DNA from: Pseudomonas viridiflava | GTDB taxonomy: Bacteria > Pseudomonadota > Gammaproteobacteria > Pseudomonadales > Pseudomonadaceae | Assembly: GCF_900580865.1 (NCBI RefSeq) | Contig: NZ_UTBZ01000134.1 | Location: 164,464-228,463 of the forward strand | Direction of reading: 5' to 3' | Length of the DNA: 64,000 nt | Part shown: positions 16,733 to 25,559 of the stretch, in pieces | How the letters are laid out: each line of letters begins with the position of its first letter | How positions within the stretch are numbered: the stretch's first letter is position 1 | Notes under the pieces: model-generated | The model's database searches: none | What the model saw: only the letters and a program-made list of their open reading frames with translations | Told to the model about the DNA's origin: nothing | Made by a program: the position numbers and the translations under genes

Positions 16733-17216
16733 GCGTGTGGCCAATGCCGTGCTGTTCCAGATCGGCTGGCTGACCTGCGTGCTCGGCGGCAACAGCTTGT
16801 GGTTGTTGCTGGCGTTGGCGGTGCTGGTGATTCATCTGCGCTGGATCAGCAATTGGGCGGCTGAAGGCCGTTTGATTTTGAGCGTGGTGATTGTCGGCAC
16901 AGCCGTGGACAGTGTGTTGCGCGGTGTCGGGGTGTTCGAGTTTCAGGATCAGTCGCCACTGATTCCACTGTGGCTGATGCTGCTCTGGGCGCTGCTGGCG
17001 ACCACCTTGCGTCATTGCCTGGCATGGAGCGCCCGGCCGTGGTGGCTGGCCAGTGTGCTGGGCGCGGTCGGCGGAGCACTGTCGTATTACGCTGGCGGAC
17101 GCCTGGCCGGGGTGCAATTTCCCTATGGCGAGTTACCGACACTGATCGGCATCGGCCTGCTCTGGGCGCTGCTGTTTCCGCTGCTGCATGCGATGGCGCG
17201 ACGGCTGGCTCACTGA
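16725..17216 (+). CDS. DUF2878 membrane protein
   Basis: A 163-residue protein with about five or six hydrophobic helices and the DUF2878 features NAVLFQIGWLTCVLGG at the N-terminus and GALSYYAGGRLAGV near 125. Function unknown. Its ATG lies inside the end of the CFA-like gene (eight-base overlap), making it the last gene of the overlapping light-responsive run. No terminator hairpin follows directly; the next plus-strand start is 53 bases away. Confidence 0.82.
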   Translation: MLERVANAVLFQIGWLTCVLGGNSLWLLLALAVLVIHLRWISNWAAEGRLILSVVIVGTAVDSVLRGVGVFEFQDQSPLIPLWLMLLWALLATTLRHCLAWSARPWWLASVLGAVGGALSYYAGGRLAGVQFPYGELPTLIGIGLLWALLFPLLHAMARRLAH

Positions 17217-17269
17217 GCGTCTGTCAGACCTTTCACACGCATGTCGGCCACTGCCTTACACTGCCGGCC

Positions 17270-17575
17270 ATGAAGACCATTCCCCACCAACAAATCACTG
17301 AACCGGCGGTCACCTGCTCGACCTGCGCGGCGTGCTGTTGCCAGCTCGAAGTGATGCTGATCACCGACACCGGCGTGCCTGATCGCTTTATCGATACCGA
17401 TGAGTGGGGCGGCGAAGTGATGCTGCGTCTGGACGACGGCTGGTGCGCGGCGCTGGATCGCGACACGATGATGTGCACGATCTATGAGAAACGCCCGCTG
17501 ATCTGCCGCGAGTTCGAAATGGGCGCGCCGGAGTGCATCGAAGAACGCAAAGGCATCACTACCGCCTACCGCTGA
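17270..17575 (+). CDS. YkgJ-type cysteine-cluster protein
   Basis: A 101-residue protein with an N-terminal cluster CSTCAACCC (residues 16-24) and further cysteines in GWCAAL, MMCTIYEKRPLICREF and APEC. This is the pattern of the YkgJ zinc/iron chelatase family. Probably binds a metal or Fe-S centre; precise role unknown. It could be transcribed with the preceding DUF2878 gene or from its own promoter. The ribosome binding site is weak. Confidence 0.82.
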   Translation: MKTIPHQQITEPAVTCSTCAACCCQLEVMLITDTGVPDRFIDTDEWGGEVMLRLDDGWCAALDRDTMMCTIYEKRPLICREFEMGAPECIEERKGITTAYR

Positions 17576-17582
17576 TTTAAAG

Positions 17583-17660
17583 CAAAAGATCGCAGCCTTC
17601 GGCAGCTCCTACAGGAGAAATCATTCCCATGTAGGAGCTGCCGAAGGCTGCGATCTTTTG
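17583..17660. repeat. GTAGGAGCTGCCGAAGGCTGCGATC inverted repeat (second palindrome family)
   Basis: Two nearly perfect inverted arms (AAAAGATCGCAGCCTTCGGC and complement) around about 20 bases, between convergent ykgJ-like and pagL-like genes. A related copy is at 53630-53720. The long stem followed by TTTTTT could also terminate transcription. Confidence 0.85.
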
Positions 17661-17667
17661 ATCTTTT

Positions 17668-18186
17668 TTAGAGCGGCATTGTGTAATGCAGCGCGTAACT
17701 TTCTACACCGTCGTTGTCACTGGCAAGGCCAGCGTTGGAATAGTGCGTCGCACGGATTCCGACTTCATGCCCGCCATTGAAGCGCAGACCAAAACCGAGG
17801 CGGTCTTCAAACTGGAAAGAGCCGCCGAGATTGTTGGATTCGTACTTGGTGTTAGAGAAGGCCGCCACACCGATCCCCGCTTCGATGTACGGTTTGACCG
17901 ACTGACCGGCGAACTCGTAAACAAATACCGGCGAGAACGACAGGCTGTTGTTACTGGAGGTCTTGTCGCCTTCCCAGTAGGTGTAGGCGCCGCTCCAGTA
18001 ACCGGTCAGGCGACCGACGTCGCTCTGCAGCCAGCTCTTGTCCCAGTCGAAATTCATGCCCAGGCGGTACGTCATGGTCGAATCGCTGGTGGCCCCCACC
18101 GCAAACTCAACACCTGCCGCTTGTGCAGTAATACTTTGCCCCATCAGTGCGGCCGCAATCGCGGCCAAGCAGAATAGTCGCTTCAC
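17668..18186 (-). CDS. pagL: acyloxyacyl hydrolase / lipid A 3-O-deacylase (PagL-like)
   Basis: A 172-residue outer-membrane beta-barrel enzyme that removes the 3-O acyl chain from lipid A. A Sec signal peptide (MKRLFCLAAIAAALMGQSITAQA) precedes about 148 mature residues. The catalytic His-Ser pair is seen in GIRATHYSNAGL near residue 150, and the C-terminus ends in an aromatic barrel strand (ALHYTMPL). Its own promoter must lie in the AT-rich 112 bases upstream. Monocistronic. Confidence 0.85.
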   Translation of the reverse strand: MKRLFCLAAIAAALMGQSITAQAAGVEFAVGATSDSTMTYRLGMNFDWDKSWLQSDVGRLTGYWSGAYTYWEGDKTSSNNSLSFSPVFVYEFAGQSVKPYIEAGIGVAAFSNTKYESNNLGGSFQFEDRLGFGLRFNGGHEVGIRATHYSNAGLASDNDGVESYALHYTMPL

Positions 18187-18298
18187 GTTGAAACTTCCTT
18201 TTCCGGAACGATCGTTTGGTTTTCTAGATAACTCTTCGCTATAGAAGCTGGCGCCTGCTTAGAAGTTCAGCTGATTTTTTAGTTATTTCACAATTTTT

Positions 18299-19090
18299 TT
18301 ACAAGTCGAAGTTTTGCACTTCGCCAGCGTTTTGTCCGAGCAGTGGCAGGATATTTTTAAAGTACTCAGGATCGGCGCTGGTCCAGAATCTGACTGGTTG
18401 GTTCGGGCCGGCAGCGAGCAAATCGCGCTCGGCCAAAAGCCGCTGAAGTTGCCGCGCTACAGCAGCACCGGTATCGATCAGACTGATGTCCACAGGGATC
18501 ATCGATTTGAGCATCGGCTTGAGAAAGGGATAGTGGGTGCAGCCCAGAATGATCGTGTCGCAACCGCTGGCCAACAGCGGCTCGACGTAACCTTGCAGCA
18601 ACTGGCGCAACTCGGCGCTGTGCAGATCGCCGCTTTCAATCAACTCGACCAGGCCGGGGCATGGCTGGGTGACCACGCGCACATCAGCGGCAAAGCGATC
18701 CAGCAACGCGGCGAACTTGGCGCTCTGCAACGTGCCAGTGGTGGCGAGCACACCGACCACACCGCTGCGGGTCGCGGCGGCGGCAGGTTTGACCGCAGGC
18801 TCCATGCCGACAATCGGCCAATCGGGAAAATCACGACGCAAATCGGCAACGCCCGCGACCGTCGCGGTATTGCAGGCCAGCACCAACGCCTTGGCGCCCT
18901 GCTCACGGAAAAACCCGGCCATCACACTGCAGCGCTGGCGGATGAACTCCGGGGTTTTCTCTCCGTAGGGAATATGACCGCAATCGGCGACATAGAGCAG
19001 CGATTCATTGGGCAGCAAACGCTGGATTTCCGCCAGTACCGACAAGCCGCCGACGCCGGAGTCGAACACGCCGATCGGCGCTTCACGCAT
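18299..19090 (-). CDS. murI: glutamate racemase
   Basis: Makes D-glutamate for peptidoglycan. 263 residues from ATG 19090. Catalytic cysteines are in VLACNTATVAG (about residue 72) and ILGCTHYPFL (about 183); the N-terminal IGVFDSGVGGLSV is intact. The longer in-frame start at 19162 lies inside moeB and is not supported. It overlaps the end of moeB by eight bases, so it is the last gene of the hemA-prfA-prmC-moeB-murI run. Confidence 0.94.
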   Translation of the reverse strand: MREAPIGVFDSGVGGLSVLAEIQRLLPNESLLYVADCGHIPYGEKTPEFIRQRCSVMAGFFREQGAKALVLACNTATVAGVADLRRDFPDWPIVGMEPAVKPAAAATRSGVVGVLATTGTLQSAKFAALLDRFAADVRVVTQPCPGLVELIESGDLHSAELRQLLQGYVEPLLASGCDTIILGCTHYPFLKPMLKSMIPVDISLIDTGAAVARQLQRLLAERDLLAAGPNQPVRFWTSADPEYFKNILPLLGQNAGEVQNFDL

Positions 19091-19838
19091 GGCGCGAACC
19101 ACAGACGCTGCACCCCGGATCACGCTTGACGCGCAACTCGCGGAAACGCGAACCGAGGGCATCGATCAACAGCAAACGTCCCACCAGCGGTTCGCCGAAA
19201 CCGACCAGCACTTTCAAGGCCTCGAGCGCTTGCAGGCTGCCGACCAGACCGACCAGCGGCCCGACCACACCGGCCTCGCTGCAGGTCAGTTCGGCTTCGC
19301 TGCCGTGACCGTATAAACAGTGGTAGCACGGACTCTCGGCACGACGCGGGTCGAACACCGACAACTGCCCTTCCAGACGAATCGCCGCGCCGCTGACCAA
19401 CGGTTTGCACGCAGCCACACACGCAGCGTTGACCGCTTCGCGCGTAGAAAAATTATCGGAACAGTCGAGCACCAGATCCACCGCAGCCACAGCGGCGGCG
19501 AGAGAATCCTCGTCCAGCGCCTGACGATGGGCGATCAGTTCAATTTCGGGATTGATCGCGGTCAGACGCTTGAGCGCCGAGTCGACCTTGCTCATGCCGA
19601 CGCTGTCGGTGTCATGAATGATCTGGCGTTGCAGGTTGGTCAGATCGACTGTGTCGAAATCCGCCAGATGCAATTCGCCGACACCCGCCGCTGCCAGATA
19701 CAGAGCAACCGGTGCACCGAGACCGCCGAGGCCGACGATCAGCACGCGACTGGCCTTGAGCTTCAACTGCCCCTCGATGTCGATGTGTTGCAGCAGAATC
19801 TGCCGGCTGTAGCGCAGCAACTCCTGATCATTCAGCAC
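19083..19838 (-). CDS. moeB: molybdopterin-synthase adenylyltransferase (MoeB/ThiF family)
   Basis: Activates a sulfur-carrier protein C-terminus by adenylation for molybdopterin synthesis. 251 residues with the ATP-binding GLGGLGAPVALYLAAAGVG near 35-53, the DNLQ-like region TNLQRQIIH, and CSDNF. Two cysteine pairs (CYHC and CSVC) form the zinc site. It overlaps prmC by seven bases and murI by eight, consistent with a translationally coupled operon. Confidence 0.9.
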   Translation of the reverse strand: MLNDQELLRYSRQILLQHIDIEGQLKLKASRVLIVGLGGLGAPVALYLAAAGVGELHLADFDTVDLTNLQRQIIHDTDSVGMSKVDSALKRLTAINPEIELIAHRQALDEDSLAAAVAAVDLVLDCSDNFSTREAVNAACVAACKPLVSGAAIRLEGQLSVFDPRRAESPCYHCLYGHGSEAELTCSEAGVVGPLVGLVGSLQALEALKVLVGFGEPLVGRLLLIDALGSRFRELRVKRDPGCSVCGSRHA

Positions 19839-20662
19839 GGCAGGCGCCCCAGACTGATGCGTTGATGGCCGCCCAGATCGGTACGGCTGTGGACTTCTTC
19901 GAAACCGCGCGTCAGCAGCAGATCACGCACGGCTTCGGCTTGATCATAGCCGTGTTCGAGCATCAGCCAGCCAGCGGCCTCCAGATGTTCCGGGGCCTGC
20001 GCAACGATCAAACGCAGATCATCGAGTCCATCCTCTCCGGCAACCAGCGCACTGGCCGGTTCGAAGCGCACATCGCCCTCGACCAGATGCGGATCGGCCG
20101 CAGCGATGTACGGCGGATTGCTGATGATCAACTGGAAACGCTGACCTTCCAGTGCGCTGAACCAATGACTGCTCAGCACCGTGGCGTTGTTCAAATGCAG
20201 ACGCTGACGATTGCGTTCGGCCAAGGCCACGGCTTCGAGTACGCGATCCACGGCGGTGACTTTCCACGCCGGACGTTCGCTGGCCAAGGCCAATGCGATC
20301 GCACCGCTGCCAGTGCCGAGGTCGAGCACTTTGGCCGGGGTCGCGGGCAGCAATTCCAGCGCCGCTTCCACCAGCAATTCGGTGTCCGGACGCGGGATCA
20401 GCGTGTGCGGCGCGACTTCCAGATCGAGTTTCCAGAAACCTTGCTGACCGAGAATGTAGGCCACCGGCTCACCGCCACGACGCCGTTGCAGGTATTCGGC
20501 GAACGTCAGCGCTGCCTCACTCGGCACGATGCGCTCGGGCCAGGTGTGCAGAAAGCTGCGCGACTTGCCCAACGCGGCGGCTAAGAGCAACTCGGCATCC
20601 AGACGCGCGGTGGGCGAGTCCGGCAATTCGGCGGCGCGCAACAGGCTGGCGATGATGGTCAT
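19832..20662 (-). CDS. prmC: peptide chain release factor N5-glutamine methyltransferase
   Basis: Methylates the glutamine of the GGQ motif in release factors 1 and 2. 276 residues with SAM motif VLDLGTGSGAIALALA near 115 and the catalytic NPPY (IISNPPYIAA) near 185. It begins immediately after the prfA stop, giving the conserved prfA-prmC pair in which the enzyme follows its substrate. Confidence 0.95.
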   Translation of the reverse strand: MTIIASLLRAAELPDSPTARLDAELLLAAALGKSRSFLHTWPERIVPSEAALTFAEYLQRRRGGEPVAYILGQQGFWKLDLEVAPHTLIPRPDTELLVEAALELLPATPAKVLDLGTGSGAIALALASERPAWKVTAVDRVLEAVALAERNRQRLHLNNATVLSSHWFSALEGQRFQLIISNPPYIAAADPHLVEGDVRFEPASALVAGEDGLDDLRLIVAQAPEHLEAAGWLMLEHGYDQAEAVRDLLLTRGFEEVHSRTDLGGHQRISLGRLPC

Positions 20663-21745
20663 TTATTCACCTATCGCTGCAAGTTGGTCAGCCTGATATT
20701 CGGCCAGCAACGGCTCGATCACCGCTTCAACGCCACCGGCGAGAATTTCATCGAGAGAATACAGGGTCAGGTTGACGCGATGGTCAGTGACCCGGCCCTG
20801 GGCAAAGTTGTAGGTGCGAATCCGCTCGGAACGGTCGCCGGAACCCACCAGCAATTTACGCTCGCTGGCGATCGCATTGGCCGCCGCAGCGGTTTGCTGA
20901 TCGTTGAGTTTGGCCGACAACCAGGCCATCGCCCGCGCCCGGTTCTTGTGCTGGGAACGTTCTTCCTGACACTCGACGACGGTGCCGGTCGGTATGTGCG
21001 TAATGCGGATCGCCGAGTCGGTGGTGTTGACGTGCTGACCACCGGCCCCGGAGGAGCGGAAGGTGTCGACGCGCAAATCCGCCGGGTTGATCTCGATGGC
21101 TTCGCGCTCGTCGGGCTCGGGCAACACCGCCACGGTGCAGGCCGAGGTGTGGATACGGCCCTGGGATTCGGTGGCGGGTACACGCTGAACGCGGTGCGCG
21201 CCGGACTCGAATTTCAGCTTGCCGTAAACGTTGTCGCCTTCAATGCGCGCGATGACTTCTTTATAGCCGCCGTGCTCGCCTTCGTTTTCCGAAAGGATCT
21301 CCACACGCCAGCCACGGCGTTCGGCGTATCGCGAGTACATGCGGAACAGGTCGCCGGAGAAGATCGCCGCCTCGTCGCCACCGGTACCGGCGCGAATTTC
21401 GAGAAAGACGTTACGCCCGTCGTTGGGATCCTTGGGCAGCAACATGCGTTGCAGGTCGGATTCCAGGGTGATCAGCAATTCCTTGGCTTCGCGGACTTCT
21501 TCCACGGCCATTTCGCGCATGTCCGGGTCGCTGTCCTTGAGCAGCGCCTGCGCGCCTTCAAGATCGCCTTGTACGCTGAGCAGCTTTTTATAGCCTTGTA
21601 CCACCGGCTCGAGTTCGGCGTATTCCTTGGAATAGGCGCGGAATTTGGTCTGATCGGCAATGACTTCGGCGTCGCCGAGCAGCGCGGTCAGTTCCTCGAA
21701 ACGGTCCTGGAGGATGTCCAGTTTATTGAGCAGTGACGCTTTCAT
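20663..21745 (-). CDS. prfA: peptide chain release factor 1
   Basis: Recognises UAA and UAG and triggers peptide release. 360 residues, standard length. The stop-codon recognition tripeptide PAT (RVPATESQGRIH, near 188) and the peptidyl-transferase GGQ motif (SSGAGGQHVN, near 235) are intact. Its ATG overlaps the hemA stop by four bases. Confidence 0.96.
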   Translation of the reverse strand: MKASLLNKLDILQDRFEELTALLGDAEVIADQTKFRAYSKEYAELEPVVQGYKKLLSVQGDLEGAQALLKDSDPDMREMAVEEVREAKELLITLESDLQRMLLPKDPNDGRNVFLEIRAGTGGDEAAIFSGDLFRMYSRYAERRGWRVEILSENEGEHGGYKEVIARIEGDNVYGKLKFESGAHRVQRVPATESQGRIHTSACTVAVLPEPDEREAIEINPADLRVDTFRSSGAGGQHVNTTDSAIRITHIPTGTVVECQEERSQHKNRARAMAWLSAKLNDQQTAAAANAIASERKLLVGSGDRSERIRTYNFAQGRVTDHRVNLTLYSLDEILAGGVEAVIEPLLAEYQADQLAAIGE

Positions 21746-23028
21746 TGCGGTTTTTTATCCGAAAAGCTATCCGGTGAGCCCTCGAGGGCGAAGAGTTCCT
21801 GGGCCATGGCCAGCGCATCGAGGCGGCCTTCGGCAGAAAGCTTTTTCAATTGCACGCTGGGTGCGTGCAACAGTTTATTGGTCAGGCCACGGGCCAGTTG
21901 CCCGAGCACGTCTTCGGCGTTGCCGCCGTTGGCCAGCAAACGCAGGGCTTTTTGCAGCTCTTCGTCGCGCAGGCGTTCGCTCTGTTGACGATAGGCCTTG
22001 AGCACGTCGACTGCCGCCAGTTCGCGCAGGCGCACCATAAAATCGTCGGCGCCGACCGAGACCATCTCTTCCGCTGCCTGGGCTGCACCCTGACGACTCT
22101 TGAGGTTCTCGGCGACCACTTCGTGGAGGTCGTCGACGCTGTAGAGGTAAACGTCGTCCAACTCGCCGACTTCCGGCTCGATATCCCGAGGAACGGCGAT
22201 GTCGACCATGAAGATCGGTTTGTGTTTGCGCAACTTCAAAGCGCTTTCTACCGCGCCTTTGCCAAGGATCGGCAACTGACTGGCGGTCGAACTGATCACA
22301 ATGTCGCTGCGCACCAGTTCCGCCGGGATGTCCGAGAGCAACACCGCGTGAGCGCCGAACTGTTCGGCGAGCAGACTGGCGCGTTCGAGCGTGCGGTTAG
22401 CGACGACGATGCGCTTGACCCCCAGCTCGTGCAAATGGCGGGCGACCAGGGTGATGGTCTCGCCGGCGCCGATCAGCAAGGCTTGGCTACGCTGCAAATC
22501 ACTGAAAATCTGCTTGGCCAGGCTGACGGCGGCGAATGCCACGGACACCGGGTTTTCCCCGATTGCGGTGTCGGTGCGCACCTGTTTGGCGGCATTGAAC
22601 GTCGCTTGAAACAGTCGCCCCAACAGCGGGCCGATGGTGCCGGCCTCGCGAGCCACGGCATACGCCGACTTCATCTGACCGAGAATCTGCGGCTCGCCGA
22701 GCACCAGCGAGTCAAGCCCGGAGGCGACGCGCATCATGTGACGAACTGCCGCATCATCTTCATGCACATAAGCACTCGCGCGCAGCTCATCGAGGCTTAA
22801 ATGGTGATAGTCGGCCAGCCAGCGCAGCACGATATCGGCAGAAAGCTGATCCTGTTCTATATAAAGCTCACTGCGATTGCAGGTGGAGAGGATCGCGGCT
22901 TCGCGGCTGTCGGTCAGTCGGCAGAGCTGCTGCAAGGCCTCCACCAGCTGTTCAGGAGTAAAAGCCACGCGCTCGCGGACGTCTACTGAAGCAGTCTTGT
23001 GGTTGATACCGAGTGCAAGGAAGGCCAT
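21742..23028 (-). CDS. hemA: glutamyl-tRNA reductase
   Basis: First committed step of tetrapyrrole synthesis by the C5 pathway: reduces glutamyl-tRNA to glutamate-1-semialdehyde. 428 residues with the nucleophilic cysteine in LSTCNRSELY (near 50), the NADPH domain GAGETITLVARHL near 190, and a C-terminal dimerisation helix. First gene of the minus-strand hemA-prfA-prmC-moeB-murI operon and divergent from the TPR lipoprotein gene. Confidence 0.95.
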   Translation of the reverse strand: MAFLALGINHKTASVDVRERVAFTPEQLVEALQQLCRLTDSREAAILSTCNRSELYIEQDQLSADIVLRWLADYHHLSLDELRASAYVHEDDAAVRHMMRVASGLDSLVLGEPQILGQMKSAYAVAREAGTIGPLLGRLFQATFNAAKQVRTDTAIGENPVSVAFAAVSLAKQIFSDLQRSQALLIGAGETITLVARHLHELGVKRIVVANRTLERASLLAEQFGAHAVLLSDIPAELVRSDIVISSTASQLPILGKGAVESALKLRKHKPIFMVDIAVPRDIEPEVGELDDVYLYSVDDLHEVVAENLKSRQGAAQAAEEMVSVGADDFMVRLRELAAVDVLKAYRQQSERLRDEELQKALRLLANGGNAEDVLGQLARGLTNKLLHAPSVQLKKLSAEGRLDALAMAQELFALEGSPDSFSDKKPQ

Positions 23029-23122
23029 TCAAGGTCGCTGATGGTGACGTGAAGCCGGCAATTGTCCACCTTCGAAAGATTCAGAACAACTACCGCTGAC
23101 TATTGTCCCAATCGTCAGCCCC

Positions 23123-23128
23123 TATAAT
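23123..23128 (+). promoter_or_regulatory. candidate -10 (TATAAT) for the TPR-lolB-ispE operon
   Basis: A consensus TATAAT lies 82 bases upstream of the TPR lipoprotein gene. TTGTCC at 23103-23108 gives only a 14-base spacer, so the -35 is uncertain. Confidence 0.35.
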
Positions 23129-23210
23129 GGGCACAATTGAGTCTCGGTTATGTTTGGCCGAAGGCTTGTGTCATGATGATCCGACCGCAGGTTAGTCGTC
23201 CTCTTCCTAT

Positions 23211-24935
23211 ATGAATAGATCTTCCGCGTTGCTCCTCGCATTTGTCTTCCTCAGCGGCTGCCAGGCCATGGCGCCCGTTTCGCCGGACGGTACGCCGTCG
23301 GTTGAAGACACCACGCCCGCGCCTGAAAAGCCCAAGGTTTACAGCTCGTTCAGCGAGGAAACCGTTTTCAGCCTGTTGAGCGCCGAACTCGCCGGCCAGC
23401 GCAATCGTTTCGACATTGCCCTGGACAACTACGTGACCCAGGCCATCAACACCCAGGATCCGGGCGTCTCCGAGCGCGCATTCCGTATCGCCGAATATCT
23501 GGGCGCCGATCAACCGGCCCTCGATACCGCGCTGATCTGGGCGAAAAACGCCCCGGACGACCTCGAAGCGCAACGCGCCGCCGCCGTGCAACTGGCGCGC
23601 GCCGGGCGTTACGACGACTCGATGGTCTATATGGAGAAGGTCCTGCAAGGCAAGGGCGATACCCATTTCGACTTCCTCGCGTTGTCGGCAGCGGATACCG
23701 ATCAGGAAACCCGCAACGGCCTGATGAAAAGTTTTGACCGGTTGTTGCAGCGTCATCCGAACAACAGCCAGCTGATTTTCGGCAAAGCCCTGCTTTTGCA
23801 GCAGGACGGTGACAACAAAGCCGCACTGGCCCTGCTCGAAGACAATCCGCCGGATGACGGCGAGATCGCGCCGATTCTGCTGCGCGCGCGCCTGCTGCAG
23901 ATTCTCAACCGGGGCGACGAAGCGCTGCCGCTGCTGCAGAAAAGCATCAAGAAGTACCCGGACGACAAGCGCTTGCGCCTGACGTACGCGCGCATGCTGG
24001 TTGAACAGGACCGGATGGACGACGCCAAGGCCGAGTTCTCCAGCCTTGTGCAGCAATACCCGGAAGACGACGAACTGCGTTACTCGCTGGCCTTGGTCTG
24101 CCTGGAAGCCAAGGCCTGGGACGAGGCCAAGGGTTATCTGGAAGACTTGATCGCCCGCGAAAGTCACGTCGATTCGGCGCACCTGAACCTCGGCCGCATC
24201 GCTGAAGAACGCAACGACCCGCAAGGCGCGCTCATCGAGTACGCCCAGGTCGGCCCGGGCAACGATTATCTGCCGGCGCAATTGCGTCAGGCCGATATCC
24301 TGATGAACAACGGCAAGACCGCTGAAGCGCAAAGCAAACTCGCTGCCCAGCGCGACGAACAACCGGATTATGCGATTCAGTTGTACCTGATCGAATCGGA
24401 AACCCTGTCGGCCAACAAACAGGACGACAAGGCCTGGAAAGTCTTGCAGACAGCCTTGCAGCAATACCCGGACGATCTGAATCTGCTGTACACCCGGGCG
24501 ATGCTCGCGGAAAAACGCAATGACCTGGCGCAAATGGAAAAAGACCTGCGCCTGATCATCAAGCGTGATCCGGACAACGCCATGGCGCTCAACGCACTCG
24601 GCTACACCTTGTCCGATCGCACCACCCGCTACGCTGAAGCCAAAGCGCTGATCGAGCAGGCACACCAGATCAATCCGGAAGACCCGGCCGTACTCGACAG
24701 CCTCGGCTGGGTGAATTACCGCCTGGGCAATCTGGACGACGCCGAGAAATATCTGCGTCAGGCGCTGGAGCGCTTCCCGGATCACGAAGTCGCTGCGCAC
24801 CTCGGTGAAGTGTTGTGGACCAAGGGCAACCAGCGTGAAGCCAAACAAATCTGGGGCAAATTCCTCAAGGATCAGCCCGACAGCACCATTCTGCGCAGCA
24901 CCATCAAGCGCCTGACCGGATCCGAGACTCTTTAA
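23211..24935 (+). CDS. tetratricopeptide-repeat lipoprotein
   Basis: A 574-residue protein with a lipoprotein signal (LLLAFVFLSGC, lipidated Cys at 17) and many TPR helices from about residue 60 to 560 (for example AHLNLGRIAEERNDPQGAL, ALNALGYTLSDR, VLDSLGWVNYRLGNLDDAEKYL). Probably a periplasm-facing, membrane-anchored scaffold. In pseudomonads it is always next to lolB, hinting at a role in outer-membrane assembly, but I know no direct evidence. Three bases separate it from lolB. No good Shine-Dalgarno precedes the ATG. Confidence 0.85.
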   Translation: MNRSSALLLAFVFLSGCQAMAPVSPDGTPSVEDTTPAPEKPKVYSSFSEETVFSLLSAELAGQRNRFDIALDNYVTQAINTQDPGVSERAFRIAEYLGADQPALDTALIWAKNAPDDLEAQRAAAVQLARAGRYDDSMVYMEKVLQGKGDTHFDFLALSAADTDQETRNGLMKSFDRLLQRHPNNSQLIFGKALLLQQDGDNKAALALLEDNPPDDGEIAPILLRARLLQILNRGDEALPLLQKSIKKYPDDKRLRLTYARMLVEQDRMDDAKAEFSSLVQQYPEDDELRYSLALVCLEAKAWDEAKGYLEDLIARESHVDSAHLNLGRIAEERNDPQGALIEYAQVGPGNDYLPAQLRQADILMNNGKTAEAQSKLAAQRDEQPDYAIQLYLIESETLSANKQDDKAWKVLQTALQQYPDDLNLLYTRAMLAEKRNDLAQMEKDLRLIIKRDPDNAMALNALGYTLSDRTTRYAEAKALIEQAHQINPEDPAVLDSLGWVNYRLGNLDDAEKYLRQALERFPDHEVAAHLGEVLWTKGNQREAKQIWGKFLKDQPDSTILRSTIKRLTGSETL

Positions 24936-24938
24936 CTC

Positions 24939-25556
24939 ATGTTTTTGCGCCACGTTATTGTTTTCAGCTTTATCGCCCTGCTCGCCGGCTGCTCGGGTTT
25001 TGGTACCCGCGAATCGGTCGAGGGCCACGGCAGTCCGGCTCAATGGGCCGCAAACAAACAACAGCTGAGCGGCCTCGACGGCTGGCAGATCGACGGCAAG
25101 ATCGGCATCCGCGCACCGAAAGATTCCGGTAGCGGCACGCTCTTCTGGCTGCAACGTCAGGACTATTACGACATTCGCCTGTCCGGCCCGCTGGGTCGTG
25201 GTGCCGCGCGACTGACCGGGCGTCCGGGCAAGGTCTCGCTGGAAGTCGCCAATCAGGGCCGCTACGAATCGCAGTCCCCGGAAGCCCTGCTCGAAGAACA
25301 GCTGGGCTGGAAACTGCCGGTGTCGAATCTGGCCTGGTGGGTCCGTGGCCTGCCCGCTCCGGACAGCAAAAGTCGCCTGAACCTGGATGCCGACAGTCGT
25401 CTGGCCAACCTGGAACAGGATGGCTGGAAAGTCGAATACACCGCTTACACCGAACAAAATGGTTATTGGTTGCCGGAGCGCATCAAGCTTCACGGCACTG
25501 ATCTTGACGTGACGCTGGTAATCAAGGCCTGGCAACCGCGCAAGTTGGGGCAATAA
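24939..25556 (+). CDS. lolB: outer-membrane lipoprotein receptor LolB
   Basis: Accepts lipoproteins from LolA and inserts them in the outer membrane. 205 residues, itself a lipoprotein (FIALLAGCSGFG, Cys at 18). Family features are LDGWQIDGKIGIR near 47, LFWLQRQDYYDIRLSGPLG near 70-88, and WWVRGLPAP near 130. It lies three bases after the TPR gene and three before ispE. Confidence 0.92.
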   Translation: MFLRHVIVFSFIALLAGCSGFGTRESVEGHGSPAQWAANKQQLSGLDGWQIDGKIGIRAPKDSGSGTLFWLQRQDYYDIRLSGPLGRGAARLTGRPGKVSLEVANQGRYESQSPEALLEEQLGWKLPVSNLAWWVRGLPAPDSKSRLNLDADSRLANLEQDGWKVEYTAYTEQNGYWLPERIKLHGTDLDVTLVIKAWQPRKLGQ

Positions 25557-25559
25557 TCC

